In this document: positions 7,759 to 16,678 of the stretch, piece after piece
Layout: each line of letters opens with the position of its first letter
How positions within the stretch are numbered: the stretch's first letter is position 1
Source: JAWPMT01 sp964653795
GTDB taxonomy: Bacteria; Bacteroidota; Bacteroidia; Cytophagales; Cyclobacteriaceae
Direction of reading: 5' to 3'
Length of the DNA stretch: 64,000 nucleotides
NCBI GenBank assembly: GCA_964653795.1
Contig: CAZZHO010000001.1
Location: forward strand, 1-64,000
Translations under genes and position numbers: made by a program
The notes under the pieces: generated by a model
What the model was told of the DNA's origin: nothing
What the model saw: only the letters and a program-made list of their open reading frames with translations
Databases searched by the model: none

Positions 7759-8817
7759 TCAGAATAATCCTGGCAACAGGTACTCCTGGACAATCTGATC
7801 TGCCTGCCTGTGCATATAAGATTGGTTGTAGGCTGTTGACGTGATCACAATCACAAGTTCGCTTTCCGGATATACAAAGACTTTATTTCCTCCATTTCCA
7901 CTCGCTGCAAAAGTTTCGTAGGAAGTCCCTGCATACTCATGACATTTGTTCCAAAACAGGTAACCATAAGCCAGGCCATCAGGTAGTTCGTAGTATTTCT
8001 GAAAGGACTCGTCGACCCAGGATGAAGAAAGGACCTGTTGACCTCCAAACTCTCCCTTGTTAAGATATAGTTGGCCATATTTAGCAAGGTCTAATGAAGT
8101 TAGCTGACAAGATCCCGCTGTATTCACTACTCCGGAAGGTGTGTACTGCCACTGGATGGTACTGATCTTCAATGGGTCAAAAAGCCTGGATTTGGCATAG
8201 ACTTCTAAGCCTCCCGGCACTTGCTTGTCAAGAATATCTCCTAATATCACTACTCCAGCAGTAAAGTACTGCCACCTAAGTTCATCTGGATCGAACTTCT
8301 TCATCTGCAAGTTCAAAGCAAACCCGACCCAATCTCTGGTAGGATACATATACTCTTCATTACCAGGAGATGAAGGATCAAAGTCAAAGCCATCAAAACC
8401 TGAACTCATAGTAAGCAAACTTCTGAGTGTCACTTGCGCTTTTTCTTTGCTATAGTTCTCAAATTGTTTGAGATCGTAAAACTCACCTAGTTGCTGGTCC
8501 AAGGATTGAATATGACCATCTTCAATCGCCATCCCCAACAATGTCGAGGTGAAGGACTTGGTCAAGGAACGTGTATCATGAAGCGTACTAGGAGTTGTGC
8601 CGTTGTAGTATTTTTCAACAATTAGTTTTCCTTGCTTCAGCACGATCACGCTCGTGATGTTCTTCAAGGTTTGAGTTTCGATTGTCTTTTGGAGTTTCTT
8701 AAGGTATGATTTATCAAAAGCCTTTCTATCTACTTCGAAATCTCCTGATTGATTCTGGGCATTCGAGGCGATGAGGCATAGCAATACCAGGCAATAAATT
8801 GCAAGTCTTTTTAGCAT
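7759..8817 (-). CDS. Serine hydrolase, class C beta-lactamase / penicillin-binding-protein-like family
   Basis: A 352-aa exported enzyme with a signal peptide (about residues 1-20) and the beta-lactamase class C/esterase fold. The nucleophile motif SxxK is S84-L-T-K87, set in TRSLTKSFTSTLLG. The usual YxN appears as YFT in WQYFTAGVVILG. The third motif is the SGNGGNKVFVYPE stretch near the C-terminus. Family members are mostly esterases, peptidases or D-aminoacyl hydrolases, so beta-lactamase activity should not be assumed. It lies downstream of the sigma-factor operon on the same strand, 23 nt after the DUF6249 gene. Confidence 0.85.
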   Translation of the reverse strand: MLKRLAIYCLVLLCLIASNAQNQSGDFEVDRKAFDKSYLKKLQKTIETQTLKNITSVIVLKQGKLIVEKYYNGTTPSTLHDTRSLTKSFTSTLLGMAIEDGHIQSLDQQLGEFYDLKQFENYSKEKAQVTLRSLLTMSSGFDGFDFDPSSPGNEEYMYPTRDWVGFALNLQMKKFDPDELRWQYFTAGVVILGDILDKQVPGGLEVYAKSRLFDPLKISTIQWQYTPSGVVNTAGSCQLTSLDLAKYGQLYLNKGEFGGQQVLSSSWVDESFQKYYELPDGLAYGYLFWNKCHEYAGTSYETFAASGNGGNKVFVYPESELVIVITSTAYNQSYMHRQADQIVQEYLLPGLF

Positions 8818-8840
8818 GATTTAAAGTGTTAAGATTAGAC

Positions 8841-9182
8841 TTAGTTTTTATGCTTCAACCATTTCATAATGGTGAAGAAGGCAATAAGAATGGAAGATCC
8901 TCCGCATAGGAGCATGCTCGCGAGGTAGATAATGGAGCGATTCTCTACTTTCAAAAAGGCACTAAGCGAATATCCAAGAAGCAAGCCTACCGCCAAACCT
9001 ATGGCTATCATTCCTATCACAAATAAGAGGTAATACTTCTCAGCAGAGTTGAACATGTCTGGGTTGGCTCCTGCTTCGATAAGTGCCATCCGCTCTTTGT
9101 TTCTAGTAGTGAAATAGTAATAAGCGATGGCCAATGAGACCAGGTAAAAAGCGACGTAGGATAGAGTAGAACCGAAATCCAT
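8841..9182 (-). CDS. DUF6249-type small integral membrane protein
   Basis: A 113-aa protein with an N-terminal helix (about residues 6-24), the short conserved segment RNKERMALIEAGANPDMF and two further helices (about 50-72 and 82-103). The RN(K)ER..LIE.G motif is typical of DUF6249 proteins, commonly encoded beside ECF sigma factors and their anti-sigma partners in Bacteroidota. It is 16 nt downstream of the putative anti-sigma gene. Function is unknown; a membrane accessory of the sigma regulatory unit is an inference from position. Confidence 0.72.
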   Translation of the reverse strand: MDFGSTLSYVAFYLVSLAIAYYYFTTRNKERMALIEAGANPDMFNSAEKYYLLFVIGMIAIGLAVGLLLGYSLSAFLKVENRSIIYLASMLLCGGSSILIAFFTIMKWLKHKN

Positions 9183-9198
9183 ATTTATTCTTTTTGTA

Positions 9199-9510
9199 CT
9201 AGGAAGACTTTCGATTTTTGGGAGTGGTTACATCTTCTACACTTTTTTTTATTCGTCCAAGGAAATAAATAGTGCCATAGGTACCTATTAGCAATAGGCT
9301 CACCCCGGTAAGTGGAATGAGTCCTGACTCAACAGATTCACGAGGTACGTAAGTCATGATATAAACTATCATTGCCAACAGCATGAGAGATATTATCCTG
9401 AATACATTTCGATTCAAACTCAATGGCTGTACAATTCTGGCATCTTCAGAAAGTGGTTTTTTGATCAGATCTAGTACCCTGCCTTTTAATTCTTCTGATG
9501 GTTTCTTCAT
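9199..9510 (-). CDS. Putative membrane anti-sigma partner of the adjacent ECF sigma factor
   Basis: A 103-aa protein with a short cytoplasmic N-terminus (KPSEELKGRVLDLIKKPL) and two membrane helices (about 34-50 and 62-81). Its start overlaps the sigma-factor stop by 4 nt (ATGA), the usual coupling of sigma and anti-sigma genes. It lacks a visible zinc anti-sigma HxxxCxxC motif, so the assignment rests on layout and topology rather than on a domain match. Confidence 0.5.
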   Translation of the reverse strand: MKKPSEELKGRVLDLIKKPLSEDARIVQPLSLNRNVFRIISLMLLAMIVYIMTYVPRESVESGLIPLTGVSLLLIGTYGTIYFLGRIKKSVEDVTTPKNRKSS

Positions 9511-10073
9511 AGCAAATCATCTTTTCTGTATTTCAATATTTCTCTCATTTTTCCTCGTGCCCTCATCAATTTTACCTTACATTTCGAAGGATTCCATGCT
9601 GTGATTTCTGCGATCTCAGCTATCGATTTTTCTGCTAAATAATAGAGTGTCACGAGCAACTTGTCGCTCTCGGGCAGTTGGTCCAAAGCTTCATCGAGCA
9701 TCCTTGATCGAATTTGGCGATCTAATGTGCGCTCATCGATTTTGTCAGTTACCTTTTCTTTCTCATTAGTGCTCTTTATCTCATTATCCCTCATCCACTG
9801 CTTGGTGTTAGTATTCAGTTTAGTGAGAGCGGTGTTGTACACTATTTTGTACAACCAACTTGAAAACCTGGATTCACCATTATACTGCTGAATAAATCTG
9901 TAGACTTTCACAAATGCATCCTGAACTATTTCTTCTGCATCTTCTTGATTTTTGACAATGGGCAAAGCGATGTTCAATGCAAGTGTTTGATACTTTTCAA
10001 TAACATAACCAAATGACTCTAATTGGCCATTTTGGACTTCTTCAATGCACTTCTTTAGTTTAGGATCGTCCAT
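9507..10073 (-). CDS. ECF RNA polymerase sigma factor (sigma-70 family)
   Basis: A 188-aa cytoplasmic sigma factor. Region 2 is at about residues 20-90, with the core-binding and -10 recognition signature DAEEIVQDAFVKVYRFI and SRFSSWLYKIVYN. A charged linker follows (KSTNEKEKVTDKIDERT). Region 4 is at about 120-180 with the HTH segment SIAEIAEITAWNPSKCKV. It heads a minus-strand operon with the coupled membrane partner, DUF6249 and probably the serine hydrolase. ECF sigma factors are usually held by a membrane partner and released by an envelope signal; the specific signal here is unknown. Confidence 0.92.
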   Translation of the reverse strand: MDDPKLKKCIEEVQNGQLESFGYVIEKYQTLALNIALPIVKNQEDAEEIVQDAFVKVYRFIQQYNGESRFSSWLYKIVYNTALTKLNTNTKQWMRDNEIKSTNEKEKVTDKIDERTLDRQIRSRMLDEALDQLPESDKLLVTLYYLAEKSIAEIAEITAWNPSKCKVKLMRARGKMREILKYRKDDLL

Positions 10074-10437
10074 TCACGAAATGAGGACTTGTAGAAAAGG
10101 GATCTGGTTACAAGTAACACTGAATTTTTTTGACCAAGTGTGCTTTATTTCTTTCTATCCTATTTGCTTCATATCCAATGGAACCTTTTTTAGAGGATCA
10201 CTTTGAATGAGACCATTAAATTGAAAAGATATCCAGATTAGATGGCTTGAAGGCAATTTGACTTTTGCCGCTAGTGCCTAATGAAATTCCTCTTCTCGGA
10301 TCGATGATGTCATCAACATGTCCTCTTAGGATATCATAGTGCTATAGCACGATCCATAATTTTGTCAAGACTTTCTACTGAGAGTTCATCAGACTAGCCT
10401 TTAGGTACCTGGTCAATTAACCATTAAGCATAAAAAA
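10074..10437. other. 364-nt divergent intergenic region
   Basis: No convincing gene is visible. The region should hold the promoter of the sigma-factor operon (minus) and of the cytochrome gene (plus). TAATTTTG at 10357-10364 fits the Bacteroidota -7 box TAnnTTTG on the plus strand, about 74 nt before the cytochrome ATG, but no clear -33 TTG is present. Two short palindromes, GATGATGTCATC (10303-10314) and GTGCTATAGCAC (10339-10350), are possible operators or chance. Confidence 0.4.
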
Positions 10438-11031
10438 ATGAATAGTATCAATTTCAGCGCATTGCTGTTAGTGTCAGTACTTTGGGTCATCATTGTATCA
10501 TGTAACGACCGTCAGTCGGCAGAGACCAACGCCGAAACTACCCTCGATCCCAACGCCAAATCAGTAATCGAGCATGGGGAGTATCTGGTGACCATTATGG
10601 GTTGTAATGATTGTCATTCTCCGAAGAGAATGGGTCCGAATGGACCAGAGGTTATTCCAGAATTGAGGTTGTCCGGTTTTCCTTCTGACAGGCCCATTAT
10701 CAAGGTGAAAGACTCCCTGATCAACAAGGGTTTTGCCATGTTCTACCCGGATCTAACAGCAGCTGTTGGGCCTTGGGGGATGTCATTTGCTGGTAACCTG
10801 ACACCTGACCCGACAGGAATCGGTAACTGGTCGGAAGAGCATTTTAAAACAGCACTGACCAAAGGGAAATTCAAAGGTTTAGACAATGCCCGAGGGCTCT
10901 TGCCACCAATGCCAGTGGAGAACTACAAAAACATGAAAGATGAAGATGTCTTGGCGATATTCCAATACCCGAAAAGTATCGAACCCGTGAGAAACATAGT
11001 ACCAGCACCTATTGCTCCGGATAACATGTAA
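10438..11031 (+). CDS. c-type cytochrome lipoprotein
   Basis: A 197-aa secreted electron carrier. A signal sequence ends in a lipobox-like IIVSC, giving Cys22 as the probable lipidated residue. One haem-binding motif C56-N-D-C59-H60 follows. The C-terminal LLPPMP segment supplies a likely axial methionine, and IFQYPKSIEPVRNIVP matches the end of this cytochrome family. Only one CxxCH is present, so it is monohaem. It is probably attached to the outer face of a membrane. Neighbours do not reveal a redox partner. Confidence 0.87.
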   Translation: MNSINFSALLLVSVLWVIIVSCNDRQSAETNAETTLDPNAKSVIEHGEYLVTIMGCNDCHSPKRMGPNGPEVIPELRLSGFPSDRPIIKVKDSLINKGFAMFYPDLTAAVGPWGMSFAGNLTPDPTGIGNWSEEHFKTALTKGKFKGLDNARGLLPPMPVENYKNMKDEDVLAIFQYPKSIEPVRNIVPAPIAPDNM

Positions 11032-11069
11032 CGCATATCTTGCGTGTGGAATTTTTATTATTTCACTAA

Positions 11070-11555
11070 ATGATCACACTGAAAGAGGCATTAACGGATG
11101 ATGTTTTTGGCCTAGCTGAGAAATTATTTCAGGAATACGCTGAGAGCCTCGGTGTGGACCTGGAATTCCAAAACTTTAGCGAAGAGCTAAGTAACATCCA
11201 AAATCAATACTCCAGACCGAATGGGGTACTCATTCTCGCTATTGAAGCTGGATTCAGGCCAATGGGCTGTTTTGGGGTAAGGCCAATGGAAGGCCCCATT
11301 TGTGAGCTGAAGAGAATGTACCTGAGGAAGCAAGCTAGAGGCAAGGGTATTGGGAAGTTGATGTTGAAAAAATCGATCAGCATGGCTAGAGAGCTGGGCT
11401 ATGAAAAAATGAGACTAGATACTTTGCCTAGCATGCAGAGCGCAATTAAGCTCTATCAATCCATGGGGTTTTATGAAATCGGCCCCTACCGTTATAATCC
11501 CATTGAAGGCACAAAGTATTTTGAGATAGAAGTGATGAATCAGCCAAGTGATTAA
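11070..11555 (+). CDS. GNAT-family N-acetyltransferase
   Basis: A 161-aa cytoplasmic acetyl-CoA-dependent transferase. The core is visible as a beta-strand CELKRMYLRKQARGKGIGKLM, where the RGKGIG piece is the Q/RxxGxG/A acetyl-CoA pyrophosphate loop. After it come a helix and RLDTLPSMQSAIKLYQSMGF, the usual GNAT motif B, followed by YRYNPIEGTKYFEIEV. The substrate cannot be predicted. It is 38 nt after the cytochrome gene and may share its transcript. Confidence 0.88.
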   Translation: MITLKEALTDDVFGLAEKLFQEYAESLGVDLEFQNFSEELSNIQNQYSRPNGVLILAIEAGFRPMGCFGVRPMEGPICELKRMYLRKQARGKGIGKLMLKKSISMARELGYEKMRLDTLPSMQSAIKLYQSMGFYEIGPYRYNPIEGTKYFEIEVMNQPSD

Positions 11556-11672
11556 TAGGGTGTTAGTTTAGATTACCATTTCCTTGCTAGTTCAATGTAA
11601 ACCCTTTTGCCTGTCGTCCCTTTGGATATCCGTCCCATGAAATAACTGAACCTATTCGAGCGTTCATTTTTC

Positions 11673-12272
11673 ATGAACCATTCCAGCCTTATTTCTACGT
11701 GCCTTCTATTGTTCTCATTATTTACCTCGCTGCCTGGCTTTTCTCAAGATGTTGGTGTTCGTGGAGGTTTGAATGTAACCAATACGGGTGGCGATTCTGG
11801 AAATTTGGGCTGGAAGCCGGACTTTCATGCCGGTGTATTCTTAGCTGATGATTTAACATCAGGCCTTGGTTATTTCGTGACGCTCGCTTATTCAAGGCAG
11901 GGGGCTCAATACGATCGGTCCATTGTGAATGACTGGAAGATCAATAACAACTATATCAATTTGTCTGCTTTATTGCGCTATCAGCTTTCAGAAGAATGGA
12001 AGGTGCTCGCAGGGCCGCGTGTTGGAATGCTGGTGAATGGCACTATCGATTTTCCTGGTTTTTCAGAAGGGAGTACCACCGAAAGTCTAAGTGCTTTTAA
12101 TCTATCTGCGGCTTTGGAGGTACAGTATAAAATATTGAAGAAGCTATTCCTATACGCTGGATATGCCCATGGCCTCACCTCCAACGTGGCCAACGATAAT
12201 TCTAACCCTGGACGGTTCCCGGATCGGGTTTTTCAGCTTGGTGTAGCCGTGAATATTTTGAGTGGAAACTAG
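11673..12272 (+). CDS. Outer-membrane beta-barrel protein (porin-like family)
   Basis: A 199-aa exported protein with a signal peptide ending near GFSQD. The mature part alternates short amphipathic beta strands with turns (VGVRGGLNVTNTGG, YFVTLAYSRQGAQY, NYINLSALLRYQL, LFLYAGYAHGLTSNV) and ends in a hydrophobic strand, typical of the small 8-stranded barrels common in Bacteroidota. No enzymatic motif is visible. It may be a passive barrel or adhesin-like protein. Confidence 0.8.
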   Translation: MNHSSLISTCLLLFSLFTSLPGFSQDVGVRGGLNVTNTGGDSGNLGWKPDFHAGVFLADDLTSGLGYFVTLAYSRQGAQYDRSIVNDWKINNNYINLSALLRYQLSEEWKVLAGPRVGMLVNGTIDFPGFSEGSTTESLSAFNLSAALEVQYKILKKLFLYAGYAHGLTSNVANDNSNPGRFPDRVFQLGVAVNILSGN

Positions 12273-12332
12273 CCTGAAAAATTTCCAGGACAAAATGAAG
12301 CCAGGTGTGGAGGGTAATAACCATTGCGCCTA

Positions 12333-12340
12333 TACGTTTG
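12333..12340 (+). promoter_or_regulatory. Candidate -7 box TACGTTTG
   Basis: Matches the Bacteroidota TAnnTTTG element. It lies 25 nt before the ATG at 12365 and therefore favours that start over the longer in-frame start at 12305. No good -33 TTG at standard spacing is seen, so the call is tentative. Confidence 0.4.
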
Positions 12341-12364
12341 TCCATTAAATTCGAGTATTCCCTC

Positions 12365-13366
12365 ATGAGAAGTATTTATTCGTCTTTCATAATTTCAATC
12401 CTTGTCGTGGCCGGGAGTTCTTGCGAGGGAGATGGTTTCGGTGGGGAGGTAGAGGTGCCCGACTTCAATTTTACTCAGACGGCTACTTTCGAAACCAGTC
12501 TATCTGCATACTCGATTTTTGAAGGTACGCCTGCTGATTTGAATCCTTCGCAAGGATTTGAGCTATTGGAACTTAGTTCTGCTCTTTTTACCGATTATGC
12601 CCATAAACAGAGATTGGTGAAGGTGCCAGAGGGTACTAACATTACCAAATCGAGTGATGGTTCTCTAAACTTTCCGGATGGGACAATCCTGACTAAAACA
12701 TTCTTCTACTACGATGATGAGCGAGATACGAGTCTCGGAAAGCGCATCATTGAAACTAGATTGGAAATCAAAGAAAGCGGTACCTGGAACATTGCTACTT
12801 ACTTATGGAATGGTGCTCAAACGGAAGCAACGCTAGCACTAGATGGTCTGGATACAGAGGTGTCCTGGACCAACGAGCAAGGTGTAATTCGTTCAACACT
12901 TTATCATGTCCCTTCGCAGAATGAATGCATGACCTGTCATCAGTCTAATGAGCAAATCTTTCCTTTAGGGCCGAGCCTTTTGAATTTGAATAGAAGCGTG
13001 ACCAGAAATGGTGCTGAACTAAATCAAATCGAGCATTTGAAATCGGTTGACGTTTTTGATGATTTTTCTTTGGGCCTACTTCCTCAAATGGTCGATTACC
13101 AAGATGTAACTGCTAGCCTATCATCAAGAGGACGTGCTTATTTAGCCATGAACTGTGCGCACTGTCACAATCCGAGTGGTTGGGATGAACCAGCTAACGA
13201 GGGCTTTGATTTTAGATATGAAACATCTTTCCAGAATACTGGAATTTTTGCTGAAAGGAATGAAATATCACAAAACGTAAGTAGCGGCGAAATGCCCTTC
13301 ATTGGCACCACGGTATTGGACGAGGAGGGTGTGGCACTCTTGGTTGAGTACCTGGAAAGTCTTTAA
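12365..13366 (+). CDS. SO2930-type dihaem c-type cytochrome lipoprotein
   Basis: A 333-aa exported protein. The ATG at 12365 begins the signal sequence, whose lipobox VVAGSSC marks Cys20 as the lipidated residue; an in-frame start at 12305 adds a poor leader. Two haem motifs are visible: CMTCH, followed by QSNEQIFPLGPSLLNLN, and CAHCH, followed by NPSGW. This arrangement and the LE.RLEI...GTW segments match the SO2930 family, whose physiological role is not well defined. The stop is 1 nt before the run of N, so downstream partners may be lost in the gap. Confidence 0.85.
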   Translation: MRSIYSSFIISILVVAGSSCEGDGFGGEVEVPDFNFTQTATFETSLSAYSIFEGTPADLNPSQGFELLELSSALFTDYAHKQRLVKVPEGTNITKSSDGSLNFPDGTILTKTFFYYDDERDTSLGKRIIETRLEIKESGTWNIATYLWNGAQTEATLALDGLDTEVSWTNEQGVIRSTLYHVPSQNECMTCHQSNEQIFPLGPSLLNLNRSVTRNGAELNQIEHLKSVDVFDDFSLGLLPQMVDYQDVTASLSSRGRAYLAMNCAHCHNPSGWDEPANEGFDFRYETSFQNTGIFAERNEISQNVSSGEMPFIGTTVLDEEGVALLVEYLESL

Positions 13367-13367
13367 T

Positions 13368-13467
13368 NNNNNNNNNNNNNNNNNNNNNNNNNNNNNNNNN
13401 NNNNNNNNNNNNNNNNNNNNNNNNNNNNNNNNNNNNNNNNNNNNNNNNNNNNNNNNNNNNNNNNNNN
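13368..13467. other. Assembly gap: exactly 100 N
   Basis: One hundred N in a row is the conventional placeholder for a gap of unknown length between scaffolded contigs. The sulfatase frame on its right is open to the edge of the gap and lacks its beginning, so real coding sequence is missing. Distances and gene order across this point should not be trusted. Confidence 0.97.
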
Positions 13468-15117
13468 GGGTGGGGAGATTTGGGTGTCAATGGCAACCAA
13501 CAATTACAAACGCCCAATATCGACAAGCTGGCAAGAGATGGTGTACAATTCAGCAGATTCTATGTAAGCCCGGTTTGTTCACCTACAAGAGCGGAAATAC
13601 TAACGGGCCGGTATCATCCAAGAGGAGGTGTCTACTCCACCTCGCAAGGAGGTGAAAGACTGGATCTGGATGAAAAGACAATCGCCGATGTTTTTAAAAG
13701 CAATGGCTATGAAACAGGTGCTTTTGGAAAGTGGCACAATGGGTCCCAAGGGCCTTTTCACCCTAATAGTAGAGGGTTTGACGAGTTCTACGGTTTTTGC
13801 TCCGGTCACTGGGGTAATTACTTCAGTCCTATGCTCGAAAGGAATACGGAAGTAGTAAAAGGTGATGGCTTCATCATCGACGATTTAACGAGCAAGGCGC
13901 TGCAGTTTATGGAGCAAAACCAGACGGCTTCTTTTTTCACCTATCTAGCTTACAATACGCCGCATAGCCCCATGCAAGTCCCAGATAAGTGGTGGGATAA
14001 ATACAAAGACCTGGAAATGGACAGCACTCATCGCTACAGTTCAAAGGAGAAGGTAGAAAAAACGAAGGCAGCGTTGGCTCTATGCGAAAACATCGACCAT
14101 AATGTGGGTAGGATTGTCAATAAACTGGATAGCCTCAGACTGCTGGACAATACCATTATTATCTACATGTCGGATAATGGGCCCAATGGCTGGCGATGGA
14201 ACGATGGCCTAAAAGGAATAAAAGGTCATACGGACGAAGGCGGGGTACGATCACCCTTTATCATGCATTGGAAAGGACAGTTGACTCCAAGAAAAACAGA
14301 GCAGGTAGCCAGTGCGATTGACATATTACCCACCTTGACGGATTTGGCTGATATTCAGAATGGAGCTGGTAAGCCCCTGGATGGGATTAGTCTAAAACCA
14401 ATACTTAATGGTTTGGATGATCTGCTTGAGGTTCGTAGTGTTTTCAGTCATTGGAATGGTAAGGTGAGCGTTAGGAATCAACGGTATATGATGGACGATG
14501 CCAACAATCTATTTGACTTGCTGGAAGATCCTGGACAGATGCAGCCAATCGATGACGCCACTAATTCTGTTCGTGCAGCATTACTTTCTGCGAAGCAAGA
14601 ATGGATGAACACAGTATTGCAAGAGCTCGATAGAGAGAGGGAAGAGGTGTTTCCTGTTGGGTATGAGGGGAGCAGATATACCCAATTGCCAGCACGGGAT
14701 GGTGTGCCACATGGCGATATTGTAAGGTCCAATCGATGGCCTAATTCATCATTTTTTACCAATTGGAAGGCTGAGACTGATAGCATTACCTGGAATTGTG
14801 ATATTCTGAATGAAGGCAATTATCAAGCGACCGTTTATTACACCTGTAAAGATCTTGCCGTTGGCGGCGTACTGGCCTTAAGGCAAGGTGAGAATGAAGT
14901 TCAAACAACCATAACAGAATCCCATGACCCTCCTTTTATTGGAGTAGAGTTTGACCGGTTTAAAAGAGAGGAGTCATTCGAAAAGGAATTCAAGGCTTTG
15001 AATATCGGAAGTTTGAAGCTGGAAAAAGGCCTTCATCCTCTGAGTTTAACCGCTTCACAAATCAAAGAGGAGCAATTCATTGATGTTCGACTCCTTGTTT
15101 TAGAGCGTATCAATTAG
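13468..15117 (+). CDS. Sulfatase (arylsulfatase family), 5' end lost in the assembly gap
   Basis: Hydrolyses sulfate esters, usually in the periplasm. The frame is open from 13468 (GWGDLG...), so the signal peptide and the first metal-binding Asp pair that normally precede GWGD are missing. The formylglycine site is C-S-P-T-R in VSPVCSPTRAEILTGRYHPR, that is CxPxR, which needs maturation by a sulfatase-modifying enzyme. Also visible are GAFGKWHNG, TPHSPMQVPDKWW and IYMSDNGPNGW with the second metal Asp-Asn. A C-terminal extension of about 200 aa follows the catalytic domain. The natural substrate, often a polysaccharide, cannot be told. Confidence 0.93.
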   Translation, partial: GWGDLGVNGNQQLQTPNIDKLARDGVQFSRFYVSPVCSPTRAEILTGRYHPRGGVYSTSQGGERLDLDEKTIADVFKSNGYETGAFGKWHNGSQGPFHPNSRGFDEFYGFCSGHWGNYFSPMLERNTEVVKGDGFIIDDLTSKALQFMEQNQTASFFTYLAYNTPHSPMQVPDKWWDKYKDLEMDSTHRYSSKEKVEKTKAALALCENIDHNVGRIVNKLDSLRLLDNTIIIYMSDNGPNGWRWNDGLKGIKGHTDEGGVRSPFIMHWKGQLTPRKTEQVASAIDILPTLTDLADIQNGAGKPLDGISLKPILNGLDDLLEVRSVFSHWNGKVSVRNQRYMMDDANNLFDLLEDPGQMQPIDDATNSVRAALLSAKQEWMNTVLQELDREREEVFPVGYEGSRYTQLPARDGVPHGDIVRSNRWPNSSFFTNWKAETDSITWNCDILNEGNYQATVYYTCKDLAVGGVLALRQGENEVQTTITESHDPPFIGVEFDRFKREESFEKEFKALNIGSLKLEKGLHPLSLTASQIKEEQFIDVRLLVLERIN

Positions 15118-15273
15118 AGGTCTTACGATTCTGGTAGATTTCGTAGCTGAGTAGTATCTGACACTACCCAAATCTAAAAAGAATGTAAGCAGTGACATAG
15201 GGCTGTCAGTGACCTTCATGATCTTAGGGCCATATTCACTGGGAATAAGATTCATTACTAAAGAAATGGAAGA

Positions 15274-15903
15274 ATGAGTATTTTGGAGAAACTGGCATCA
15301 TCGCTTAATAGAAGAGACGAATTACCCAATCAAGCACTTGCCCAGGAGATAGTACAGAAAGAAGACGTAGAAGCTATCCAAGAGTTGGTTACGAATCTAT
15401 CCAATAAGAAGGCTATTCAAAATGACTGCATAAAAGTGCTCTACGAAATTGGAAGTCAGAAGCCGGCGCTAATTACCAATTACCTTGACGAATTTGTAAA
15501 ACACCTGAGTAGCCGAAATAATAGACTTCAATGGGGAGCTATGATGGCGCTTAATGCTATTGCCAATGAGCGACCTGGAGAAGTCCATGCTATGCTACCA
15601 ACCATACTCAGTGCATCGGATGGAGGATCAGTCATTACTAAAGACCATGCTGTAAATATTTTGATTAAGCTCTGTAGTATCGAGGGTTACGCCGATAATG
15701 CTTTCTCATTGTTGACTGAACAGCTTTTGAAAAGCCCAGTTAATCAACTTCCAATGTATGCTGAGCGAGCGTTGACGATAGTCAATAAGGATCGAAGGGG
15801 CCTTTTTGTTGATACACTCGGCTCAAGGCTAGGGGACATAGGGGCAGAGTCAAAAAGAAAGCGAGTGGAACAGGTGAAAAGGAAGGCTAATAAGTTGGTT
15901 TGA
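15274..15903 (+). CDS. HEAT/ARM-repeat protein of unknown function
   Basis: A 209-aa soluble, mostly helical protein made of paired helices with HEAT-like spacing (VEAIQELVTNLSNKKAIQND, DCIKVLYEIGSQKPALI, RLQWGAMMALNAIANERP). The C-terminus is lysine/arginine-rich (KRKRVEQVKRKANKL). It lies 52 nt upstream of an AlkD-like HEAT protein and shares its strand, so a role in the same DNA-related process is possible but unproven. It lacks the AlkD-type active-site residues seen in its neighbour. Confidence 0.65.
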   Translation: MSILEKLASSLNRRDELPNQALAQEIVQKEDVEAIQELVTNLSNKKAIQNDCIKVLYEIGSQKPALITNYLDEFVKHLSSRNNRLQWGAMMALNAIANERPGEVHAMLPTILSASDGGSVITKDHAVNILIKLCSIEGYADNAFSLLTEQLLKSPVNQLPMYAERALTIVNKDRRGLFVDTLGSRLGDIGAESKRKRVEQVKRKANKLV

Positions 15904-15955
15904 TATGATTTTTCGGAGAAGACATTTTTCTAGCTCATCATAATAGTCTGTAAAG

Positions 15956-16678
15956 ATGAATGTAGTATCCAGGAAATCTGAGGTTAAGGAATATCTGGCT
16001 CGTTGTATTTCTGCTTACCATCAAGGTGGGGTATCAGCCTGTGTACAGGAATTACACGATCAAGTTCTTACCAGAAAAGTAAAATTCCCGCTTTTAGAAT
16101 ATTGTGCTTTTGAGTTAGCACAGGCAATGAAAGTAAGCGAGCAAATCGTATTCTGCGACAAGGTACAGGCTTTAAAGACGGAAGGAGGGAATGTAATCAT
16201 CGGGATTATACTTCAAACGAGGTTAGTTCATCACTTCCAGGAATCCATTGATAAAACAACAGAGTACGTTTCCAAAGCTGACATCTGGTACATATGCGAT
16301 ATCATTGGTGAAAGGGTGTATGGGTATAGCTTGCTGCATTACCCCGAGAAATGTATTCCAGAGATCAAGAAGCTCTCCAAACATCCAAAGAATTGGGTTG
16401 TGCGGTCGCTAGGTGCCGGAATACATTTCGCTATAAAGAAGGGGTTGGATAAGCAGAACGTGAACACCTTGTTTTCTATTCTGCTGAGTCAGGCCAGTTC
16501 AAAAGATAAAGAGATACGACAAGGAATTGGTTGGGCGGCCAAGACTACCGCCAGGTTCCACCCTGAGATTATTGAAAAGCATCATGTTGATATCCATGAT
16601 CAACAAAAAGTAGCCAATTGGTTTAGGAGGAAAATCGCTATTGGCCTGGAAAGACATCAATATGCCCAGGGAAATTGA
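15956..16678 (+). CDS. AlkD-like DNA alkylation-repeat protein
   Basis: A 240-aa all-helical protein, close to the 237 aa of Bacillus AlkD, the HEAT-repeat glycosylase that removes bulky or positively charged alkyl bases. The residues W111, D115 and R150 fall with the same spacing as AlkD W109, D113 and R148 (4 and 35 residues apart), and W193 is near the position of AlkD W187. The motif is ADIWYICDIIGER, then KNWVVRSLGAG and RQGIGWAAKTTARFHP. Its stop overlaps the radical-SAM start by 17 nt. The spacing match was counted by eye, and overall identity must be low. The assignment as a functional glycosylase is an inference. Confidence 0.68.
   Translation: MNVVSRKSEVKEYLARCISAYHQGGVSACVQELHDQVLTRKVKFPLLEYCAFELAQAMKVSEQIVFCDKVQALKTEGGNVIIGIILQTRLVHHFQESIDKTTEYVSKADIWYICDIIGERVYGYSLLHYPEKCIPEIKKLSKHPKNWVVRSLGAGIHFAIKKGLDKQNVNTLFSILLSQASSKDKEIRQGIGWAAKTTARFHPEIIEKHHVDIHDQQKVANWFRRKIAIGLERHQYAQGN

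Noticed and set aside
7759..8817. Calling the serine hydrolase a beta-lactamase resistance gene
   Set aside because: The SxxK motif only shows the broad fold, and the other motifs differ from true class C enzymes.
10339..10350. Palindrome GTGCTATAGCAC
   Set aside because: Perfect but short, with no partner site and no known regulator; listed only in the intergenic note.
16641..16661. TTG start for the radical-SAM gene
   Set aside because: The ATG at 16662 starts at the conserved N-terminus and needs no non-ATG start.
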